Assembly: GCF_910596095.1 (NCBI RefSeq)
Contig: NC_056534.1
Location: 37,185,588-37,249,587, forward strand
Reading direction: 5' to 3'
Source: Thunnus maccoyii
Taxonomy: Eukaryota; Chordata; Actinopteri; Scombriformes; Scombridae
Length of the DNA: 64,000 bases
Of the stretch, positions 1 through 15,256 are shown piece after piece. The translations under genes were made by a program, and so were the position numbers. Under the pieces are notes generated by a model, which saw nothing but the letters and a program-made list of their open reading frames with translations, ran no database searches and was not told the origin of the DNA. How positions within the stretch are numbered: the stretch's first letter is position 1; the number at the start of each line of letters is the position of its first letter.

Positions 1-188
1 ATTTAATTTGCAATGATATAAAGCAGAAAAAAAACAGCAAATCCTCACAAATGAGAAGCTTGAACCAGAAAACATTTGGAATTTTTCACTTGGTAAACGA
101 CTAAATAATTGAATCTATTATCCAAAGTCTTGGTGAGTGATCTCTGTCGAACAACTAATTGATTAACCAATCATTTCAGTGCTACAAA
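1..188. repeat. Copy of an AT-rich dispersed repeat (family C), truncated by the window edge
   Basis: The segment reads like the end of a common fish interspersed repeat. A stretch resembling 'gagaagcttgaaccagaa' is followed by AT-rich sequence and ends in 'caactaattgattaacca'. Similar blocks recur at 4360-4985, 7700-7975, 33808-34135 and 44135-44405. No coding potential is seen. The family assignment is from recalled consensus only. Confidence 0.5.
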
Positions 189-334
189 ACATACTGTAGG
201 GATATGATAATCATATTTTTGTATAAGACTTGTATCAAAATGTCCATAATCACCAAACATTTTATGTTTATACATAACATAAAAACCATTTGTGTTACAT
301 ACAGTTTCCTAAACATTGTTTTGTTGCGTGTGAG

Positions 335-3128
335 ATGTCAGTGATGTGGGTGGTGAAGGTGGTCGGCCTGGGGGTGGTGGCAGTCTCACTTAGTGCGGAG
401 TTGCTTGGCTGGCTCCTGCGTCGCTTCAGGCCTGGAAGAAGTCTCAATGAGGTCCTCTTCTTCCCCTCAGAGGTGGCCTGTGTGGAACACATCTTCACTC
501 CTTCTTCAACTCAGTAAGTGAGACATATTCACTGTGCTTATCATATATACACACACAAGTATATGAAGCCGCTTGATGCTTTCAATGTATTTACCATTAC
601 TCATTCCCACAGTTATTTATTTAACAGGACAATTCTTTTATCTATTGAATACATTTTTCCATGGGAAATCAGACCTAAAAGCCAAAGTTAGCCATTACAT
701 CCTATGAAAGATCCTGCAGCTAATACAGTAAGTAGACACACTCTTGTTTTCTGCCCTTCTAGTGCCTGTTGCTGCTCATTGCCTCATGGTTTGGAGACCT
801 CCTTCTCCCATCTTCTCCGCCACATCCTGTCTGCTTCCTCCACTCTGGACTTGTGTGTTTTTGCCTTTTCCAACATGGACCTGAGCAGGGCTGTACTAGC
901 ACTGCATAGCAGGAGTGTGACCATCAGAGTCCTCACTGACAAGCACTACGCTGCCATCACTGGCTCCCAGATAGGAGTCCTCCGCAAGGCTGGTAAGGGA
1001 AACAGATCTGTTTCTCTTTCAAATCATTTTTTTCTATCTGTCTTCATACTGTGTGACCTTAACAGTCATATTGATGTAGCCTCTCTATGCCAAGAAACTT
1101 CAAACATAAAGACCCAGGGAATCCAATTTTGTCCTTAGATATTATTTGTTAAAAAAAAAAGTCACATTAACCTCTGTGGGATCATTTTACTGGAAGGATG
1201 ACTCAGGTCTTGCTTGACAAAAGGTGCTCTCGGTCTATCAGTGTCATTGTTAGTAAGTCTCACAGGTTTCCTCAGTGGTGAATGGAGAGATGATTGGAAC
1301 TGTCTGGGGGAATGGAGGTTGCCACTACAAGCCCTATTATGAGTCAGAGTCATCATGCTCTGAAAGATCTGAAAGAGTTTGTGTCACGTGTTTGACTCAC
1401 GCTGTCTCACTTTCTCCGTTAGCCATCTGCATTTAATAAATTACTGCTACGGTATATTGTTAAGTAAGAATTAAGTAAGTAAGAAATTGGCAAGCAGGGC
1501 AACAAATTTCATTAGGCAAAGTGTTTCTTTGTGTGCGTGTGTGTGTAAGTTGACTGCATACCTCATGAGAACCACTTTGGCACAATCAACTCCTCTTGTG
1601 ATACAGTGTCTGTTATATTTTGTCATTTTCCTGCAGAAACCTTTCATCCTCAGCTATTTGAATATAAAAGAACCAAGTGCACAGTGCTTCTGCTTAGTTT
1701 ACATCACTGGTTTAGTATCACTAGGTGAGTACTGGTTGAGGTAATCCAGAGACAGACAAGGAAAATGATCTTAAAGGGGTCAAAACAGGAAAGAACCCAA
1801 ACTTGTATCGCCTGTTGCATCTTCTTGTTCATTTCTGACTCTCTTGACTTCGAGCTGTGAAAAATAATATTTTAAAAAGCCAAAAAGGCATTTACACACA
1901 GTGATTAGGGAGGTGTACAGGACAGCTTTCTTGGAACAGAAATACTCAAGACAACAAGATGAGTATGGTTTCCATTCTACACAAGTAGAGACAGATACTG
2001 TGTCTGAAGCTCCATGCTAACATGCTATTTAGTATGCTAATAATAGTAATAATAGTATGCTATTCAGTATGTCTGAAACCTTAGTATGAAACCAGTAGTA
2101 TGTCAATTGCATTCTGTTTACGGGTAAATATTACAGTATGTAAGCACTGGACACTACACTGGTATAAATATCCCACAATGCAATGCAGTATTGACAACAA
2201 CAACAACAACAACATAACAGACAATGGCGGACAGTGAAGTCAGCTCTGGCGTAACGTCAGTAGTGCTTCACTTTAAGTGCACGTCTAAGGTTTCACTTTG
2301 CGAGGCATAATATATTTTTTAAAATTAGTATGGCAGATGCCAGTAGTGGTTAGGTTGGCATGGGTTGCCATGGTTACACGTCTCCAACCGGCAAGGAGGC
2401 TCTCAGGAAGTGACATGATAATTACAGCTCAGTGCCTCCGAAAAGATACATCCTGCTGTTTATTCACACATGAGTATGTTGAACGATAGTACACATGTTG
2501 GGTTTGTAGCGCGTAGAATGTGATTTCAGATGCAGCGAGACTGTATTTCGCGATAAGATTCAGTATTGGAAGTAGTATTATGCAGTGGGGTCGAATAATC
2601 TATGTAGTGAAAGTGGAGAGGTTTATATGCTTTCAGATTTGTTGTAGCCTTCTATTTTACAACCCCTCAAATCACCAACAGTACTGTCCGTTTAAAAACT
2701 CACAAAACAAACAGTATATTGATGTTTCAATCTTAAAAGAGCACCTAGGATTAAAGTGCAGACTTTAACTTTTGAACATCACCATTCTTTTTGGTGCAGA
2801 ATTTCATAGCAGATACTGGAGACATTAAGACATTGAAGAACTTTCAATCTGCTCTCCAGGGATCTGCGTACGGTGCGACGTGGGCTCCGTGCACATGCAT
2901 CACAAGTTTGCAGTGGTGGACGGCCGGCTGCTCATCACGGGCTCCCTCAACTGGACGCTGACAGCAGTGCAGAGCAACATGGAGAACATCCTCGTCACTG
3001 AGGAGCCAGACCTGGTCCAACCATTCATCAAGGAGTTCCACAGGTTGTGGGCGCACAACGACCCGGCTCAGTACCACCCGTCAAACGACCAAAAACCCGC
3101 TCACATGACCTCTAGAACTAATAACTGA
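335..3128 (+). CDS. pld6: Mitochondrial cardiolipin hydrolase / MitoPLD (phospholipase D6), 3 exons
   Basis: Exons are 335-513, 763-992 and 2860-3128, with GT-AG borders at both introns, giving 225 aa. An N-terminal hydrophobic segment (about residues 6-28) would anchor it in the outer mitochondrial membrane. It is followed by the family motif LFFPSEVACVEHIF, a Cys-rich turn ending in CCCSLPHG, and FSHLLRHILSASSTLDLCVFAF. One complete HKD motif is present: H150, K152 and D157, then GSLNWT. A single HKD per chain fits a family that works as a homodimer. Known roles of the family are cardiolipin hydrolysis to phosphatidic acid and primary piRNA processing (Zucchini). The ATG at 335 lies just before the hydrophobic segment; a second ATG follows three codons later. 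Length matches vertebrate PLD6. The gene looks intact. Confidence 0.93.
514..762 (+). other. pld6: pld6 intron 1
   Basis: This 249-bp intron has donor GTAAGTG and a pyrimidine-rich acceptor ending in TTCTAG. Nothing else is recognised in it. Confidence 0.85.
1985..2600. repeat. Probable interspersed repeat in pld6 intron 2
   Basis: A block rich in 'agtatg' and 'tatgctaa' words is followed by a (CAA)n tract at about 2193-2213 and then a CpG-bearing part unlike the rest of the intron. It resembles degenerate TIR-type fish elements built on 'AGTATGCTA', but I cannot name the family or fix its ends. It occupies a third of the 1.87-kb intron. There is no coding potential. Confidence 0.35.
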
Positions 3129-3825
3129 TCAGCCAAAAGGAATATTGTGTCAGAGCTCATGAACCTCTGAGGTAGAAGTGTCACCTTGGACAGAAAATGC
3201 CTCCGTGGTGGATCTTTTCATGATATCAGGAGGTGCTGTTAGTTTTGTAAGTTACTGTTTGAGATTATAGGAGTTTTAAGGCAGTTTAAATTAGTTTCTG
3301 GTTTAATTTTAATGTAATTTATTAGGCCAAGTCTACAGTTAAGAGTTCCTGGTTTTTGTGTGTTTTCTTTAAATTCTCCATACAAAACAATCCCTGTTGA
3401 AATGGACAGTAGAGGGAGTAAGATCCAAAACAGAAGGTTTGGTCCAGTTCTAAAGAGATTTCTCCTGTTTCAGGACGTGGAATCCATGTTGATTTTGTTT
3501 TTTTGTTTTTAAGGTGAGAACATTTCTTAATTTGACATGACTTAATTACAGTTGCTTTTGTTAAAGATCTCCACTGACGTTATCAATTACTCTTTCTTCT
3601 TGGTCATTACATAATCAATAATCTATTACATGATACATTTTCCTCCTCAAGACTAGAGGGAGTACAGCACATAGATTAGTTAGGAAATTGAATTTAATGA
3701 CTGTTGAAACCAGTCCACAGTCCACTCTGTGTATAAGTGAATTACACTGGCGGTTAAAGATCCAGTGTTCAGGATGTGCTGCTGCTGTATCAGGCACCAA
3801 TAAAAACCCGGTTTCACACTGCAGT
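3129..3825 (+). other. pld6: pld6 3' untranslated region with polyadenylation signal
   Basis: The sequence after the pld6 stop is non-coding. The first canonical AATAAA is at 3799-3804, in 'ccaataaaaaccc'. A transcript ending about 20 nt later would have a 3' UTR of roughly 700 nt. No other gene starts before 5.1 kb. Confidence 0.55.
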
Positions 3826-4359
3826 GTTGACAGGTCTGTTGCATCAGAGCCCCGCAGCTGTGGTTTCGCTCCTGCTCCAACATGATTTACTCAGATTCAC
3901 AGAAAGGCCTCACAGCATAAAATCCACGCTGGTATTCTCAGTGTTTTAACAATACCGCCTTTGAGCTTCTCCGGTGCAAGAAGAGTTGATCTGGTTTGGA
4001 GGTGATGAATGTTCCTGGCTGGGTGCATGACTCCCTGCGTTGCTCCGAGTCAGGCTGATGCTTGTTGATAAAGGCCAGAAGGGCTTTGTCTGACTTAACA
4101 CTTGCGACATTTCAGTCTTTTACATCGTGAAGTTCAGCGTGTTAAATGAGACTGTTAGACTAAAGGAATCAGCTGCTATATTTCATCCACGGTATGTAAG
4201 GGACCAATTTAATTGAGCGGTCATGAGTTTGGATGCGTAAATGGTGCGTAACGCCTACACTCAGTAGCTGGGCCTCTTAAAAGTTTACTTTTCTATTGAG
4301 AGTCAAGCTGGCCGGTGATTTGACAAATAATACCGGAAATTTGGTGATTTTACCTTCAA
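3826..4359. other. Intergenic, nothing recognised
   Basis: The stretch between the pld6 3' end and the next repeat holds no exon-like or repeat-like structure that I can support. Confidence 0.5.
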
Positions 4360-4985
4360 TTTAAAAGGATGGCAGGACAATTAATGAGTTGGTTAATCGA
4401 TTGGTCTATTTATTTACAGGAAGTTATTTGAGAAGAAGTTCAACAAGGATTAATTATTTATCATCAATGAATCAAAAATGTCAAACATTTACGGCTTCCA
4501 ACTTCTGTTTTCCGACATTTTTATTCTAAACCAGGAGTTTTCCAAGTCTGAGACTGTGGGCCTCACCTCATCAACCCCCTGTTTATTTACTTAATTATGA
4601 TTATGTTATTTGATCCCATAGACACTCAACAGTTGCGCCGAAATAGCCTGATGTTGCTTTTTGACATATTTCAGTGTATACCAAATTCATGGCGTTCATT
4701 AGTTTCTGATTCTGGGAAAACTGGAAAAAACAGTAAAATTCCAGTAAAAAACTACTGAATCTCTGAACCATCTCTTCAACCAAATCACACACATTTAGCC
4801 TGTTTGACATGATAACTGATGTAATAACTTCTATTGTTTTCCTTTCATTCACTGAACCTCCCCTGAAACTGTTTGCCCCCCCCCCCCCCCCCCCCCAAAC
4901 AATTAATCAATTAAAACAAAAAGGGAATTATTAGATTCATTGATAATGAAAACAATCATTAGAGCCTAAATGTAACCATTGATTC
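4360..4985. repeat. Dispersed repeat family C, interrupted copy, with poly-C tract
   Basis: It starts with 'aattaatgagttggttaatc' and ends with 'gataatgaaaacaatcatta', both typical of family C read in reverse orientation. The middle (about 4550-4640) looks inserted or diverged, and a run of about 21 C lies at 4876-4896. This is degenerate non-coding sequence. Confidence 0.5.
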
Positions 4986-5099
4986 ATATAGATATCTAAT
5001 AGTAAGTGAATGTTTTTGAGACATAGGAGAGGAGGATTTGTTGGAAAGTTGCACCATAGGTAAACTTACATGTGTGTTAAACATTTACTCAGACTGTAG

Positions 5100-5351
5100 G
5101 GTTGAATGGCTCTGTGAATGGTGATTTTATTTTGAAAGTCTGTGCCGGAAATGCTACGTTGCCATTGAGTCTGACTTGGCCCCGGTTACACGGTGCAGCT
5201 CTCAGTGACAGGCAGAGTCTGGAGATCCGGGAGCGCAGCACCTGAGGAGGAGAGAAGCGGCCGACAGCAGCGCACAGTGACCGGCTTCCAGGTGGACAGG
5301 TGGAGGACCGCGGGAAGAGAGCACGAGACACACTCACAGACAGCATCCAAG
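5100..5351 (+). promoter_or_regulatory. Promoter and non-coding first exon of the rab3 gene
   Basis: A GC- and CpG-richer patch than its surroundings ends in a good splice donor (CATCCAAG|GTACAA, exon end 5351). The next acceptor in the right strand and order is the one directly before the rab3 ATG at 8141. I see no TATA box, as expected for a housekeeping-like GTPase promoter. The 5' limit of the exon, near 5190, is estimated. Confidence 0.6.
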
Positions 5352-6076
5352 GTACAAAACTGTCACATCATTTGAAGTAAAAGGCTGAGAGCGTGTTTAA
5401 CTGTCATCAGGTTGTGGTTGAGTTACCGTATGGTGGCGCGGTGTAGACAAATGAATTAACTGTCATCGCAGTATCAGCGGAAAGCGCAGAATACACACTT
5501 TTCTTTGTGTGTTTCTAGTTGTACAAGATAAATTCTTGTTGTCATTTGTCAACAAGTTGGCTTATCATGATTCCATGTGTCCTCGTGAAGTGCACACCCC
5601 ATTTCCATTGAGTTCAACTTCAGCTAGTTTAGGCCAGATGTCAACATCTGCTGTTTAGTCAGCTCCTGTGCTATAAGTTGGTTGATTTTATGGCTGACGA
5701 CCTGTTTTCTTAAGTAAATGCAGCTAACGTTATAATCCTGCACACATCATATTGTGCCTATTTTCATATTGATGTGTAGGCGCATGCGTGGACATTAGTG
5801 TTTTGCTGAGTGTGTAGAGCAGCGTGCCGGCCAGTCTTTCTTTATAGGTCTTGGAAGCGGTAATGCTGAGCTGGTCTCTGGAGGGATCTCAGCAATCAGG
5901 AAGGCTCAGCTCAGCCACTCTGAGAGACGAGGGAGGGGGTCGGGCTGGGGGGGGTGGGGGGGTGTCAATGAATGGATGGTGCAGCCTCCTTACAGTATGA
6001 TGCAGAGGGAGGAAGTGTGGAGAGGGTGAGATATGAATGGATGGTGACAGGAGGGATGCACAGATGGAATATGAAA

Positions 6077-6104
6077 GTGTGTGTGTGTGTGTGTGTGTGT
6101 GTGT
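6077..6104. repeat. (GT)14 microsatellite
   Basis: Uninterrupted GT dinucleotides. Confidence 0.97.
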
Positions 6105-6472
6105 CTAAGATAAGATAAACCTTAATTAATGGTTTAAGTGGGAGTGTCTGTGGGTGGATGAACTGGTCAAATGGATGATGGATGAAATATAACAGGCAGG
6201 GGAGGAGAATCTATCGCCACTCACCCAGCACTCAGCCTCCACTGATCCCATAAGTTTTATAACAAGAGTCCATGTGAAAAATAGAAAGCAGGAGCTGCGG
6301 GTGACGGATGGAGGGAGGAAGAGTGGACGGAGCACGCCCTGGCAGCCATTCATAACACAGCGATGGGAGCTAAGAAGGATGAGGCAGAAAGATGGCCCAT
6401 TTGTAAACCAACACTTCCATTTACCAGCATCTCCTCGCCTGTTAGCGTAGATGGATTTCAGGCTTGTGAGTG

Positions 6473-6882
6473 TTAAAGGGTAGGTTCACAATTTTTCAAG
6501 TCTGTCTTAAAACAATAGTGAGGTGCACAAACAAACATGCTGCCCTCCTGTGCATACTGATGATTAAGAGATCCTCTTCATTATGCACTTTAAGTGATGC
6601 ACAACATCCACAGCCCTCCTTCTGCAAACATGTTGTTAAAGTTGGACGGCTTCGGCCAAACGAGTCAAATCGAGTCGATATCTTTCTAAGTTACAGTCTT
6701 TTTAGTGCCAATTTCACTCTTTTTGTTACGTTCCTTCCACTGCAGCTAAACAGGAAACTAATAGATTAATTGATTAATCAGGCAGCTCTCGATTACAGCA
6801 AGAAAAACCTGTTTCAATATTCATTTGTTCACCTGACTGTTGTTTTAAGACAGACTTGAAAAATTGTGAACCCGTACTTTAA
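6473..6882. mobile_element. Complete TTAA-flanked MITE (family A) in rab3 intron 1
   Basis: The element (6477-6878) is bounded by TTAA at 6473-6476 and 6879-6882. Its ends are inverted repeats of 38 nt, 6477-6514 and 6841-6878, matching at 34 of 38 positions by eye and sharing 'GGTTCACAATTTTTCAAG'. At about 400 bp, without an open reading frame worth naming, it fits a non-autonomous miniature element. A TTAA target duplication is typical of the piggyBac superfamily, but the tips read AGGGTA rather than CCC, so the superfamily is inferred. Related copies or ends lie at 8483, 15850 and 23825-24330. Confidence 0.8.
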
Positions 6883-7699
6883 CTTGAATTCTCAAACAGC
6901 TGAGATTTCGTACTCTGACATTCAAACACACAACTACTGTCTGTCCAGATTTCTGTCCCACAACTCCCCGATCTTTACATTTACAGCTAGCGGGCTCACA
7001 TCTCCAGATTCACCAAAGCTTACTCTTTATTCATCTCAAACGCCAGGCTATATATATATATATTTTTTGTTATTCTTTAGAACAGAAAAGGTAAATAGTT
7101 GTCATACTTGTCGCATAATGCAAATAATTCTGTGATAAACTGGTATACTGCAGATTTAACTTTGGCCTTTGCAGGAACCTGGGACAGTTTACCTTTCTTC
7201 TCCCCCTTTCATCACTAATTCAAATGAATTAATAAGACCTTAACCATGTGACCACTTTACTTACAGCATTAACTTTACTTGCTACATTAACTTTTTCTTG
7301 ACAATGCCTGGCAAAGATCTCTATTGGATTGAAACCTCTATCAAATTTCATTTACTGAGAGCATCTGCATTCACTTTCCCACCATAATCAGACTTTTAGT
7401 TCTTTACCTTAAGACATTATACAGTATATTGTCAAGACCAAAAAATATCTTTTATCTCTGTGTTGGGGTTAAATTATTATTTTCAGGTAACATGCATTAC
7501 ACCATGTGCAATAATCTAACATAACTAAACAGAAAACAGCAGCCATGGTGGTTTGAAGTCATCTTGAATGTGCAGGACTTAACTTGTCTTTTAGGCTCAG
7601 TGCAGCGTGCAGAACCTGTAATTACATGTTTTTACCTGAGGTGATTATATTGTTCCTGTACATACTGTACACCCTTCAGCTATATTCTGATATTCAGTG

Positions 7700-7975
7700 A
7701 TGTTTGTTTGTTGGGCTGCAGTTAACAGTTATTTTCATGATCACTTATTCTCTTGTTTAATTAATGAATCTATAAAATGTCATAAAACATTAATAAACAT
7801 CCAGGTGACATCTTTAAATGTCTTTTGTCCAGTCAACACCAAAGAGATTCACTGGTATACAACAGTTTCACATTGCAGAAGCTAGAACCAAGGAATGTTT
7901 GGCTTTCTTGCTGATAAATGAATTAAATGATAATCAATCATCAAAACTGTTGATGAGTCATTTTAGGCCTATGGA
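7700..7975. repeat. Dispersed repeat family C copy
   Basis: It begins 'gggctgcagttaacagttat', contains 'ctataaaatgtcataaaac' and 'gcagaagctagaaccaagga', and ends in AT-rich sequence with alternating ATTAAT-like words. This order matches the other family C copies in the window. Non-coding. Confidence 0.55.
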
Positions 7976-8140
7976 TTCATACATCGATCATTTGCAAAGT
8001 CCTTATTTGGTCACAGGTTCTATTAGAGACATTTCAGAATTATGGTGGATGCCTTTTTTATGAATGAGTTCCAGAGTTTATTCATACAGATGTGTGTCTG
8101 AAAGCTCGTTCTTCTTCTGTTGTCTCTCTGACTGTGATAG

Positions 8141-12528
<4,388 letters not shown>

Positions 12529-13445
12529 TCGTTGATGGTGGAAACTCATAGAGTGTTGGTTTCATGATCAAGTGAATTACCAAAAATTGATTATTGTGAA
12601 TGTATTTTACCATATGTTGCTGCAACACTATGCTTGACTTTCTTTTTCTTTCCATTTGATCTTTTCTCAACTTGGTAGCGTCTTCAGCACTTCCTCATAA
12701 TTTGAACGTGACTGTTACACTAAGATGCCAAAGAGCTGCTTTGATCAGTTTGGCCTTTTGCTTTATTATTTCCTGTTTACACAGTCGTTTGTGAACAGCA
12801 CCTGTTGCAGGCAAGAATGAGAATGAATGAACCAGATCAGCAGTGAGTGGAGGATCACTGTGATCTACTTGTGTCATGCTGCCCCCTTGTGGGTGTTTTT
12901 CTGAAACTGCATCACTGTGACTTGTTGACAAACACTGTGTATCCTGAGAACTACTGGCCCTGTGTGATCCTGCTGAGGAAGACTGCTCACTAGCTGCTCA
13001 GTACAAAGTCAAACATACCTGAAGGTGCTGTGTCATTCCAGGGGTTTGTGCGTAGTACAGACTTGTTATTACTGTTTTGAAGGGATATTCTGATCTGCTT
13101 TTAATTTATGGTTTTGTTTTTGTTTTTGTATTATAATGGCAGTCCAATATTTCCTTTGCCAGGTTTCAAATGTGGTCCTTCTAAAGATTGAGATTAAAAG
13201 ATATGGAGCTTTAAAGTATGTCTCCTGGTTTTCATTTACATGAAGTAAATAAGTTATTTTATGTATTAAACAACACTTTATTTAAAAAAAAAAAAGTTAG
13301 AAAAAGTTCTAGTTTTCAAGTTTCCACTCAGTGTTGACGTCAGTAATGAATCACTCCACTGTAACCTGGAAATGTATCATATGGTTGAATATGATACATT
13401 TTATCCCAAGTGTTATAAAAATAAAACATTCAACAGATTTGTGTT
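12529..13445 (+). other. rab3d: rab3 3' untranslated region
   Basis: Non-coding sequence after the stop carries an ATTAAA near 13193 and a canonical AATAAA at 13420-13425, which likely ends the mRNA. That leaves only about 300 bp to the TATA box of the next gene. A CTCF-like motif lies inside at 12877-12895. Confidence 0.55.
12877..12895 (-). promoter_or_regulatory. CTCF-like motif
   Basis: The minus strand reads CACCCACAAGGGGGCAGCA. The core CCACAAGGGGGCAGCA agrees with the vertebrate CTCF consensus except for one core position and two upstream ones. Sequence match only. Confidence 0.4.
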
Positions 13446-13721
13446 GATGCTCAACTTTAAATTAGTGAATTTTTTGTACTGGCTCCTCATTTTGAAATGA
13501 TCATCTGTTTCTGTTGTTGTGCTAAATAATGAATAACGGATGTATCATATTTTATATTTTTATTGTGACCATGGATGTTGTAAAGTTTCTATTTTTGAAG
13601 GGACTTTGTCACCAGGAAATATTACACTAAAAGCAAAGTCAATGACGTTTAGGGCATGAACTCTCTTTCCCCCCTATCTTTATCTCTCTCTCTCTGTGTG
13701 TGTGTGTGTAACCTGCGAGAC

Positions 13722-13803
13722 TATAAAGGGGCATTTGAACGCTTCGTTGAGCAGACACTCCTGACTGATCAGACCTCAGCGGACAGACGTTACTGCAGCA
13801 CAG
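13722..13803 (+). promoter_or_regulatory. TATA-box promoter and non-coding first exon of the tetraspanin gene
   Basis: TATAAA at 13722-13727 is followed by a plausible start site near 13750 and a short exon ending at 13803 in a clear donor (CAGCACAG|GTACGA). A CT/GT-rich tract sits just upstream (about 13683-13710). The next matching acceptor is at 15237, directly before the ATG exon. Confidence 0.6.
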
Positions 13804-15237
13804 GTACGAGCTCCATATTCAAGTTTTATTCATATATCAAGCTATAAACTCAGCAACTAAAAACCTTTTAGTTTTAATCTGAAACCCACCTCAAAACACC
13901 TGATGAGAAATGAACAGAAACTTTAATGTGGTTTGTTTTTGTCACACTGAACTTACTGTCATAAGTCAGAACAATGATTAATGAATGACATATATATTAT
14001 ATATATATATATATTATATTCTCATATTTCTGTTGTAATCAAAGGTTTAAAGTAATGTAAATAGCAATCTGATGTCTGAGTAATGTCACATTGTGTAAGT
14101 AGCCATAATTAAATGGGGCCACTTGTATTAATAACTCTACTAGAAGTATTTCACAGACAACCAAGTACACTCCATCTCACTTCTCTGTTCAGGAATATAA
14201 AAACAGAGGAAGTTAAGGTTTCCTTAGTGGTTATACTTCTAGTAGCAGCTTTAATCTTCAGATTTTTTCTGACTTTTTGAGTAGAGTTAATACTGTTATT
14301 TGCCCGTTTTGCTTTCATGCAAAGTATTCATGTAAACAACATGTTATATTGCCGGTGATATATTTTATTGCTTCTCAGAAACAAAGTAACAGCTGTGAAG
14401 AAGGTTACAATCAAAGCTGCAATGAGGAAGAAAAGATCAATAACTATAAAACTAAGGTCATTTCTCTGAGACAAGTGTTGTGCAAGGTTGGGGACAAGGG
14501 TGTGTTTGTGTTTGTGTTTTATGGTTCTTCTGTGCTACCAGTAAGTTGATTGGTTTTATCATTTATGATGATCTCGCCAGAGGTCACGTTTAGATGATTA
14601 ATTGGAAACAGGTCACAACAACATGATCATGACCTCATTATATGGCAACTTTTTAATCTGTTTTTCATAAATTGTATGTTTTGCCTCAAATTCTGCTCAT
14701 CTTATAAACACTATAAAATAAAGGGTGCCACAGTTATCACGTTTTTACAATAAAGAGTAAAGTCCAAAGCTGCAGGAAGTGAAATTCCCCTCTCTGTGCC
14801 AGATGAAGTCTAACAGCATGTGCGAGGAGGAAACACACAAACATATCGTGTGACTCACGCGGGTGCTTGATAATCCTTTAAATGACTCACAGGAAAGGAA
14901 AAATAACAGTAAACGGTGGCTTTGAGTGAGTATCTTATCTCACACCAAAACCAAAACCGTGGATTACGTCAGCATGAAAAACTTTTCAGCCACATTTGAA
15001 GAAGGTTAAGACCCTTTCTGTTTTACTGCCAGTGACTGTGGTTAATGTATAACTAAAGTAAATGCTATCTGACCCATGTTGGTGCTTGCTTATGTTATAC
15101 ACCAGCCCCATGCCATTGATTTTCCTACAAGAGATAAAAGGCAAAGTTGTCCATTTAACTAAAATCCCCTAAGTGATTAATATGAAGTGTGACCAATTGT
15201 ACTCTCAATAAGTTTTTTTGGTCTTTTTTTTTTACAG
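13804..15237 (+). other. Tetraspanin intron 1
   Basis: AT-rich 1.4-kb intron with an (AT)n tract near 13990-14015. No repeat family or exon is recognised in it. The acceptor has a long T run ending in TTTACAG. Confidence 0.55.
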
Positions 15238-15256
15238 TGTGAAAATATCAGCCAAG

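Larger units (their letters stand above)
5352..8140 (+). other. rab3 intron 1, filled with repeats
   Basis: The 2.8-kb intron lies between the non-coding exon and the ATG exon. It carries a (GT)14 tract, a complete TTAA-bounded MITE and a family C repeat, listed separately. The acceptor ends in 'gactgtgatag', directly before ATG. Confidence 0.6.
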
